From: Suillus spraguei
Taxonomy: Eukaryota; Basidiomycota; Agaricomycetes; Boletales; Suillaceae
Reading direction: 5' to 3'
DNA: 64,000 bases
Assembly: GCA_016800925.1 (NCBI GenBank)
Contig: JABCPU010000173.1
Coordinates: 1-64,000 of the forward strand
The position numbers and the translations under genes are program-made. Below the pieces are notes generated by a model, which saw nothing but the letters and a program-made list of their open reading frames with translations, was not told the DNA's origin and did not search any database. Of the stretch, positions 56,181-64,000 are shown piece after piece. Position 1 is the stretch's first letter; each line of letters starts with the position of its first letter.

Positions 56181-57486
56181 TTGCATCCATCGATCACAAA
56201 AACGGCTTCAGGTTCGTCATTTGGTTCAGAACCCTGGACACATAGGACTCACGCGTTCTCCGTATATTCTTCTGCGGTGCAGTCGGCTTTTTGCCGGGTC
56301 TGACCATCATTGCGTCATTATTCTTCGATCAGCCTCTTTAAAGACCTCTTACTCGCTCTATGACCCTCGCACGACTCTCTGGATCTCGACTCATTTCCCG
56401 CATCCGAAATTCATTTGATGACTCATTTTCTTGCTCAATACTTTCTTTGTTTGTTTGCATTGACTGGCTCCAGATGCTGTCTGGTGCGCCCCCATCGCCG
56501 CTTGTCGTCCTGGTCGGCCCATGTCTGTCATTCGCTCATGATTTCCACTGTAATGTCTTTGCCACTGTCAAAGCACATACGTCCTCATGACCCCGCCTCG
56601 TATCATCTCCATGTCGACACCTAGTGTGTCCACTCTATCGTCGCCGCACGTCTCAGTTACTTGGAGCTCTTGTTCTATCCTTAGAACAGTCTTTATTCAC
56701 CACAGAAGATTGCGCCCACTATGCCGTTGATTATGTGCAATCCCTACAAAACATCGTCTTGACATCTGGCGACGCTACGACTAAAATTCAATGCCCCCAT
56801 GCCAATCCTATTGTATCTTATCCTTGCATTCCATTGTCACGTTGTATCTTTATCACTCATCGCTTGCACTATCATGGACAGATTTTTTATTTACCTCTCA
56901 TCATTTTCGGTCGTATCCTGAACCCAGTCTGCTTGTGTAGCCATACGTTATGGTTGTAAAGTATTTTGCTCCTGGGGGTGTTTATTTCGGAGATTTGTTT
57001 TACGGGTTTTATTATTGTTTGTCTTTTTTGGGGAATTATAGGGCCTGTCATGAGGCTATGTAGCTACAAGTGGATAACAAATGCATGCTTTTATCTGCAA
57101 GCTGCGGCGCCCGGCAGCCTGTTAGCTTCTCGCTGGCTCTTTTAAAGGCTTTACGGCTCCCGATCATGGTTCGCGATGGGTACCTGGGCCGTGTTGCCAG
57201 GATTCATAGAATAGACGTCACTCAGCGGCGCATTACATATCAAGCGGCGGCTGTACAATTACACGAGGGATCTAATAAACATAGCACAGCTGTTTATATT
57301 ACGAATAAGAGAGCGCCTTTTCTAGTCAGAAAATGACTCACAGAACGAAGTTTGTGGATGCTCCGGATGGAGAACTCGCTGTATATTACCAAACAATTGC
57401 GAATTAATAGATAATAACCAGCGAGAGACGGCATAACAATAGGCGATTTGAGGAAATAGGAAGAGATTATAACCATCAGGGAAGAG
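56181..57486. other. intergenic
   Basis: Nothing recognisable; plus-strand frames are short and Cys/His/Leu-rich without motif. It includes the 3' ends of two convergent genes. Confidence 0.5.
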
Positions 57487-58359
57487 CTATGCATCATCTG
57501 TCATAATAGCAAAAAATTCTTGCTCATTAATCTCTCCATCCTGGTCGAGGTCAAATTCATCTATCATTGCTTGCCTGCGGAATGAAAGAACAAGGAATGA
57601 GCAAATTTGGAACTTTACCAACGAAAAAAAAATCGGTCGCTTGGCAAACAGCGGTGAAGAAAAGCGGAAATGCAAAGGAAGAGAACCGATGCAGTAACGA
57701 ACACGAAAAAGGGTTTCTGGGACCAAGTGCCTACGTGCCTCCGACCTTGCGCCCCAAAACGAGAATGAATAGGGTTTACTCACAATTCATCATCCTCCAA
57801 TCGATCACCAATCTCTTTTGCGACACGTCGAAGATTCCGTAGACTAATCTTTCCTGTGTTGTCGTCATCGAACAGTTGGAAAGCTCGGCGGATCTCGTCC
57901 ATCGGATCTCGCGCAAGGATCCGTTCGCTCACTAGGTAAACAACGTCAGCAAAAGGGTGCGCGATCACGAGAGAAGTTCAAGTTGCTGTGGGCGTGTGAG
58001 ATCTAGTTCTTAACAAGCAATAATGTAAACATGAGACGCGTTTTGGGGATCTGGCACGGACTCGTTGCTGGAGTCAAATTGACGCAACTGAAATACTCAA
58101 CTGATTTTTGCAAAATCCTCAAAGTCGATTAGACCATGTCCACTCTTGTCATGGTCTCGTAATATCTTCAGTACCTCTGCTTTCTTCATGTCAAAGCCGA
58201 GGGCACGCATTGCGACCTTGAGCTCGTGGTAGTCCAGTGAGCCATCCTTGTCCGTGTCGAACAGTTCAAAGCCTCCTTTATTTCTTGTTTTTGTTCATCG
58301 GTGAGCTCTGGACGCGTGTGCGTGCGTCTCTTGGCCTTTTGCGCGGAAGCGGAGTACAT
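57487..58359 (-). CDS. centrin/caltractin (Cdc31-type EF-hand protein) with an apparent 1-bp deletion
   Basis: Three exons encode ~170 residues, with EF hands 1 ([13 protein letters not shown]), 2 ([14 protein letters not shown]), 3 ([13 protein letters not shown]) and 4 ([13 protein letters not shown]) and the centrin terminus FFAIMTDDA. Start at ATG 58359 ([20 protein letters not shown]). In exon 1 the text reads GAGGCTTTGAACTG where the family requires GAG GCN TTT GAA CTG, so one base is missing near 58269 and the frame breaks before EF hand 1. Everything else is perfect and centrin is normally essential for spindle-pole-body duplication, so an assembly or reading error is more likely than loss. 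It is divergent from the zinc-finger gene at 58625. Confidence 0.88.
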
Positions 58360-58624
58360 GGCGAGCAGATTGAGTACAATGTTTAGCTCAAACAATTTAG
58401 TGGTGGCCAAATTGACGTCTGTTTGACACCGACGCGTGTGAGACCCCGTGCACCACTTCCATATGAGTCAGCGCGCGGTCGCGTCGACTCTTTATCCTTC
58501 TCAACGACCCTTAGAAACCAAATACGAGTCACGACGACAAAGTCTTTATAAGTTCTTGTGTAGAATCGGAGGCACTGCTAACGCGCCTATAACAGTTCAT
58601 AAAATTTCCAGTAGAGCTATCCAG
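58360..58624. promoter_or_regulatory. 265-bp divergent promoter of centrin and the zinc-finger gene
   Basis: Two starts face away from each other. The segment GTGGTGGCCAAATTGACGTC with GACACCGACGCGTG is preserved in the relic copy at about 28187-28232, the best-kept upstream part of that relic. Confidence 0.55.
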
Positions 58625-59546
58625 ATGCCTGATTGCTATCGCTGTGGCCGCTATTTCAACTCCTGGTCTGCTTACGACCAGCATGTCCGGGACTCCAGCA
58701 ATCACTGGGAATGTGATGATTGTCAAATCGACTTTGAAACTTTCCTAGCACTCAAAGAACATTACGTTCAGAGCCCCAATCACCACTACTGCCAGTACTG
58801 CAACGTCCATTTTAACTTTGCGTCGGGCCTGCAGGATCATTATGAAAGCGAGCATGCTTACTGTAGCATTTGTAACAAGGTCTGCAAGAATGACTTCGGG
58901 TTTCATGAGCATAACCGGCAGAAGCACGCCAACGTGTACTGTGTTGCGTGCAAAAGAATGTTCCAGACTCCAAGTAACCTTCGCTCTGTAAGCTTCGCTC
59001 CATTCTTAGAATTGTGCAACACCTGACATATACGAACTAGCACTTGAACTCTAGTATACACCGCACTAAAGACGTTATATGTCCCTTCAAAGGATGCGGT
59101 TTGGGATTCATTAATAAATCTGACCTTATTCTCCACCTTGAATCCGGCTCATGTCGATCAGGTGTTGACCGACGCGATATTGACAAGTGGGTTCGCAACA
59201 ACGATCGCACCAACCTGATTACCAACCCAGCGCGGTTCATCGCTGCTGACGAACGTGCCAACGTTAAGCATATCGCGACAGAGCAGTCGTGGAACGGGCG
59301 GGCCTATGAATGTGTTCTTTGTCACGCCCAGTTCCAGACGTTAAGGGACTTAAACCGTCACTTAGCTAGCCCTCGCCACGAGGAGAAAGTTTATCGTGCC
59401 CTCTTCGTACCTGCCAGGCCCACTTCGTCTCCCTTAGCGCGTTGTGCCAGCACATCGAGAGTGAGAGTTGCGGTGTGACGAAGTTCAAGGCAGTCCAAGA
59501 CGCCATGGACAAAATTTTTTCCGGTGTCGGCCGTATCACAATTTAA
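58625..59546 (+). CDS. multi-C2H2 zinc-finger protein with an apparent 1-bp deletion
   Basis: Two exons (intron from GTAAGCTTCGC at ~58988 to GAACTAG at ~59041). It encodes a series of short, unusual C2H2 fingers: CYRCGRYFNSWSAYDQH, CDDCQIDFETFLALKEH, CQYCNVHFNFASGLQDH, CSICNKVCKNDFGFHEH, CVACKRMFQTPSNLRSH, CPFKGCGLGFINKSDLILH, CVLCHAQFQTLRDLNRH and a last CPLRTCQAHFVSLSALCQH. To reach the last finger and the stop at 59544-59546, one base must be supplied near 59394 (TATCG-TGCCCTC). Such repeated fingers occur in fungal nucleic-acid-binding proteins; the role is unknown. A relic copy lies at 28180-28860. Confidence 0.8.
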
Positions 59547-60002
59547 CATGGTAAGCTCTGCATTATTATTTCAATATTGAAGATTCATAGCTTATACTTC
59601 TTATTCAGCCCTCGTGTTGTCTGCGTTGCTTCGCATGCCACATCCATATGGTCTCGTCACAGACAATCAATTTCCATTCTTCTACTATACATTTTTCAAT
59701 TAGCACCACCGCCTTACCTGTTACAAGTCACTATCTACGTACCTTAACATCCCTATTGATAACACCATTATGATAGTTTTCAACAGCTCTGACCAAAGCA
59801 GGTTTCTTGTTCCCCTCAGTTGTACAATGTAGTCATGCCTTACATACGTTCTTATTTTCCGCGTTTCAATTGCGCCGTATATGAATCACAATCGAAGTTG
59901 AAAATGGCTCTCGTAATCCCGTCTCTAACGCTGTTCAACTTGAAGTTGAAAGGAGGCAAATACTTAAATGGGACCGCAATCATCCAACCAGCGTGAATTG
60001 TA
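59547..60002. other. intergenic
   Basis: Nothing recognisable. Confidence 0.5.
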
Positions 60003-60921
60003 ATGCTTGTTCTCATGCTTCACCCCTTCATTATCTTGCCCCTTATTGTGCTATTCATTTGCAAGGAAGTCATTGCCAACACGGAAATTATCAACTTCCT
60101 GGCCGCTGAGGAACGCTATGTCGACTTCTCGTCCACCACGGTTGACAGTTGGTAAGTTCGAACACGATGCTTGGAGCAGATCCTGGTGTTTAAACGCAGT
60201 CCTGCATGCAGGCCAATACTGAATTACAAAAATAACCAGGGACACTGGAACGTAGATCCCGCTGTGCTCGACACGCCTTTGCAGCAGGTATGCGAGTCAG
60301 AGACAGGCACAGATTCAGCGCATCCCTTCTCATGCCTTCATGAACTCTGGGTCGCGCTAGATCTCGATGATGAAAAGTGGATGTCCTATTCAAAGTTTAC
60401 GCTACGTCTATCCTGGCCTGCTTCTGTACGTTGCACGCTTTTTCATTCTGTCCCAACTCGAATTCACGGTCGTTAACCATGCGTCACTATCACAGTCCCC
60501 CGCGGATTTTTTGCTCGAAATATACAGTCCTCAGGCGATCTCGACCCGCTTGTCTAGACTACCGCACCAGTCAGCGATAGATGATGCTTCCATCACTACG
60601 CCGCATTTATCGCGCACGGGTTTATCCACTACTCGCTTCAAGTACGCCAGGATACGAGTTGTTGATACTGGCGTACGCACACCTACACCTAATCTCCCTG
60701 TATCGGCCGCTCGACCGATACCATTTGTTCTCGTTCTCGAACAACTCTACTTCGGCGTTCTACCGGCTTCTCTCCTTCCTACTGTGTGTTTCCTTATCCC
60801 CGTTCTTTCCTCCGCAGCTCTAGCCACACCGTGGATACTTGGTTATCTAGATCATTTCATAAAGCAGGCGAGACAGGAATTGCGCGATTTTAGCACAGCT
60901 CAAGAAAAGAAGGGACACTGA
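60003..60921 (+). CDS. signal-peptide and single-TM protein of the secretory pathway, function unknown
   Basis: Three exons encode 262 residues. Residues 1-25 are a signal peptide (LHPFIILPLIVLFICKEVIA). The lumenal part has ERYVDFSSTTVDSWPILNY, CLHELWVALDLDDEKW, FTLRLSWPASSPADF and KYARIRVVDTGV. A hydrophobic segment near the C terminus (PASLLPTVCFLIPVLSSAAL) is followed by a short charged tail, giving a type I membrane topology. The lumenal domain looks beta-rich. It resembles conserved uncharacterised basidiomycete proteins and may be an ER assembly factor, but no named family is claimed. Start at ATG 60003. Confidence 0.7.
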
Positions 60922-61148
60922 GATGTGTTAGCCGTGCGGTATACATGCAGTTTTCTCGATGCTGTGGCGTTTCATTCTACTCTGGGCGATCCAACGTTCG
61001 TGATACAACTATTGTCATTTACGCTCGTCAGGAGAATCCATTTCATATTGATAGATCGAGTTTGTACCTCGGTAGACTACGGAGTGTGCCTGATGAAGAA
61101 ATAAACTGTGTCTCCATCAAAAACCAAGACTCCGTCACAGGAGTGATA

Positions 61149-63908
61149 TCAGGCAACGCTCTCCAGCTCAACAAGATGAACGGCTGCAAACCACGCAAGG
61201 ATGATTTCCACTCGTGGGCCGTGTAGCGGTATGTTGAAATTTAAGGGCTTCTTTTTATTCCCAGCTTTGACTTTCTCCGCTGCTGCCTTCTCAGCACGTT
61301 CCTTTTGCCTTGCAGCTACAGGGACGAGCAAAATTCTGGCACAATCTAATGCCTCTAGAAGATCCTCACGACTCCCACTGAATGCACTAAAAGGGGTATT
61401 TCGTCCGTTGGTGGGCAATGAGGAACCCGACGGGACTTGGCATGTATTCGAAAAAGATGCAAAAGCAGGGTAAGATTCTGCGTCCGCAGAAGATGTGGAC
61501 ATGGTATCGGACAAAGACGTGGGCGGGGAGGGGGACGGCGGAAGCTCAATTACAAGCCGGTTTGTCGCCTTTTTGCCCTGTGCATATGAATGAGGTTGTA
61601 CGCCCGGCATCCATCCACTAGCAAGGCGTTCGAGGACCTCAATGAACTCGGCTTGAGCCATCGACCGTGGAGGTAAAAACACTGGGTATCCCTCCAGCCC
61701 GTCTACAACGACTGCAGTCCGCGAGAAAGTGGTCAGGAGAGTGGGTAGCTCGGCAAGCATAAGTTGGCAAATAAGGATACTGAAATGGGACTCCACGAGT
61801 AAGGGATGATAGGTGGTGAACATTGGCGGGAGAATGGAGTCGACGTGTGCGAGGCCATTGGCGGTTGACGTATGAATATTTGGGCGCACCAGTTCAGTTA
61901 AAAGGAAGGCAACCTCCACCCTTTTGGCCAGATCTGCTTGCATTGGCGCAGGACCTTCTAGAGTGTCAAAATGAGAGAGGAAGCGTTCATGATCACGCAA
62001 GCTCTTCTTCAGGAGCGAGTGAATGTTTTCGCGAAACCCGTCGTCAGCTAGAACTCGCCGGTATGCCTGGGCTTTGGGGCCATCACTGCGCCCCAGCGGT
62101 CCGTCAGGGTTCCCCATCTCGACTCCTCCGTAGCGGCCGTTAGAGAGGTAACAAAGGCGCATTTCAGCTCCATCAAGGGACGAATTGACCTTGCTGACGC
62201 CCTCGAGCCGCAATACTGCTGATTCAATGAGGTACACAGCATGCTGTAAATGCGCCGCCCCCCGCAAAAATAATAATTGTGGTTCAATAGGGTCTGGTGC
62301 ATCAGGTAAAACCGAAGGATGTAAAAGCAACGGTTCTCCATTGATTCCTTCGATACTGGTCCCATTCGCAGCGGTACTAGTACCACTAGGAGGCGCCTGT
62401 CCGTAGAATTTATTTGAGCTCTTTTTCTTTTTAGTAGCTTTTCCCCGAAGCTCGCGGGAAGATATTAAATCTTGATGTGCGGCACGCGCTTTTCGCGCTG
62501 CACGGGACTCCCGTAATGCGTGAGTAAAGTCTTTTGTCGCCAAGGAATACTCGTCGCGGAAACAGTGAACTATTCCACGCGTCCGATGATATTCCAGTCG
62601 TTGAGGATGAGCCGCAATCAACTCATCAAGTACTTGCGTTGAAGTAGAGTCTGCAAGTTGCCTATTGGAACTGAATGTGAAAAGTCAGGCAAAGAATCAC
62701 ATAGGCGTTGCACGAACCGGGAGGGAATTTTTTCATGGAAGAAATGAACATATCGTGCATCAGCGTCGTTGGGATCTGTGTGTGAGTCGCAGCATCAGCG
62801 CTGCGCCCCAATGGAAACCCCGTTGATGGGAGCCTTATAGACATACCATGCTTGAGAACTTTCTCAGCGATATCGTCAAATACGCTTCCTCCTTGCATTA
62901 CCATGACGCTACTGGCAATTTCATCCGCCTTGTAAGCAGCCGCAAGCTTCTGAACAGCAAGGGCTCTGAGCCTATGCACACGCATTGCGCTCATAGCGAC
63001 ATTCCTGCCTCCGCCGATATTATTTGAGCCGTCAAAGCCTAGCCCTTGAGCCGCAGCCCAGGCATTATTACTTGGTGTACGTATAGAGCCAAGAGCTACA
63101 GCCGAGAGACCAGATGATGCGCGTACGGAAAGTTCAGAAGCCTCATCGATGAGCCTCCGAATCGTCGCAACGTTTCGAAAAACGCCAGGGTCAATGGGCG
63201 GCGGAGTAGCTTTACCCGGAGCGGGCAGGGGAAATGCAATTGACTGTGAGGTCGGAGCATATAACGTCGGCAATGTGGTGAAAGCGTTACTTGGTGATTC
63301 CGGAGGGGTATTATCCTTGAGGGGATACAATATGCGGTCGCGGTCGCGAGGACGTGGAGTCGGTCGTGACTGAATGCTTCCAAGTGAGGCCTGAGACGAA
63401 TAAGCAAGAGCAGGTAGCTGCGTTTCCGACGAAGACAGGGTAGCAGGGTCAAGGTTGAGCACAAGCAACGATTCCAGCAATTCCAATGGAAGTTGCAGCC
63501 ACGGGCCCTGATATAGTACGCGAAGGATCAGTTCGGACGCCTCAGAGGGGTAGATAGCACAATTACGTGGTAAGAGCTGATATATTTCCAATGCTTGTTT
63601 CTACTAATGCAGAGCACAGAAGCACGCTCAAAGTCAGGTGAAGGAGCTGCCCGTAATTTTACCGGAGGATCAATAGTTTCATGGACCTTTTGCTTCTTTG
63701 ATTTTTTCTTCTTCTTTTTCTTTTGGCTCGTCTCCGAAGGTAAAATGTTGCACGTAGATGAAAGTCCAGTGGAAGAGTGAGCAGTAGCCGGAGACGTTAT
63801 GACCTGGGTAATGAACTCTATAGACTCGACTTGCACGCCATGCAGCAGTGCTGTATCATCTTTGGAAATAAAATCCATTTCCGACGACGAAGGGCCCTGC
63901 TTGGACAT
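61149..63908 (-). CDS. large conserved fungal protein, probably helical-repeat (TPR-like)
   Basis: Four exons encode ~850 residues from ATG 63908. The N terminus ends in a Lys-rich run (KKKKKKKSKKQKVHE). The first intron (GTAAAATTACGG to TTAGTAG) joins to KQALEIYQLLPRNCAIYPSE. Helical segments follow: ELILRVLYQGPWLQLPLELL, ATIRRLIDEASELSVRA and VHRLRALAVQKLAAAYKADE. After two more introns, HPQRLEYHRTRGIVHCFRD looks TPR-like, followed by long alpha-helical stretches and a terminus FNIPLHGPRVEIILAWFAAV. Ser/Pro-rich linkers separate these parts. No catalytic motif is seen; a scaffold role is inferred from the repeat-like helices only. Confidence 0.75.
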
Positions 63909-64000
63909 CGTCTACGATAGTCGGGATGAACTTGGAAACTATGTAGATGGAACAGACTGTACTATGTAGTAGCTTGTCGCTTGTAAGCTGAGTTCTTTTT
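63909..64000. other. upstream region of the TPR-like gene, cut by the window
   Basis: Presumed 5' leader and promoter of the minus-strand gene; nothing else visible. Confidence 0.4.

Overview
The window is nuclear DNA of a filamentous basidiomycete, most likely an agaricomycete. This is inferred from intron-dense genes with GT-AG introns of about 45-90 bp, the gene content (cytochrome P450s, F-box/leucine-rich-repeat-like proteins, Msn2/4-type zinc fingers, GH47 mannosidase, centrin, Amt transporter) and Ty3/gypsy, PIF/Harbinger and Tc1/mariner transposons. No rRNA or tRNA gene and no CRISPR array was recognised.

1-9.4 kb is a nested transposon pile. A left-truncated gypsy element (1-2618) sits in the gag of a second gypsy element. 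The second lies in a PIF/Harbinger transposase gene, whose companion Myb/SANT-like gene is also split. Two ~960-bp TG...CA repeats (3462-4426; 5787-8364, interrupted) lie in inverted orientation. Flanking sequence shows that the 1.4 kb between them has been inverted. A Tc1/mariner copy (6444-8060) interrupts the right repeat; its empty target site survives in the left repeat.

9.6-37.5 kb is an accessory, oxidase-rich region: a P450 with one nonsense codon, an intact 2-oxoglutarate/Fe(II) dioxygenase and its decayed duplicate, two F-box-like genes (one with a nonsense codon), a broken gene of unknown function, a serine/threonine kinase with a very acidic tail, a zinc-finger relic, an SDR, a membrane-protein pseudogene, an SDR 3' relic and an intact P450. 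Comparing the dioxygenase duplicates exposes a 2.6-kb insertion (12197-14788, 5-bp target duplication) carrying a pyrimidine-rich minisatellite. The two P450s, the dioxygenase and the SDR could act together in oxidative tailoring of a small molecule, but no backbone synthase is visible.

39.3-64 kb is mostly housekeeping: ammonium transporter, small basic protein, GH47 mannosidase divergent from a TauD-type dioxygenase, two related C2H2 regulators facing away from each other across a 3.7-kb gap, centrin divergent from a multi-zinc-finger gene, a signal-peptide/TM protein and a large conserved helical-repeat-like protein. Centrin and its neighbour each carry an apparent 1-bp deletion, and Amt has a frame break near its N terminus; assembly error should be excluded before calling these pseudogenes.
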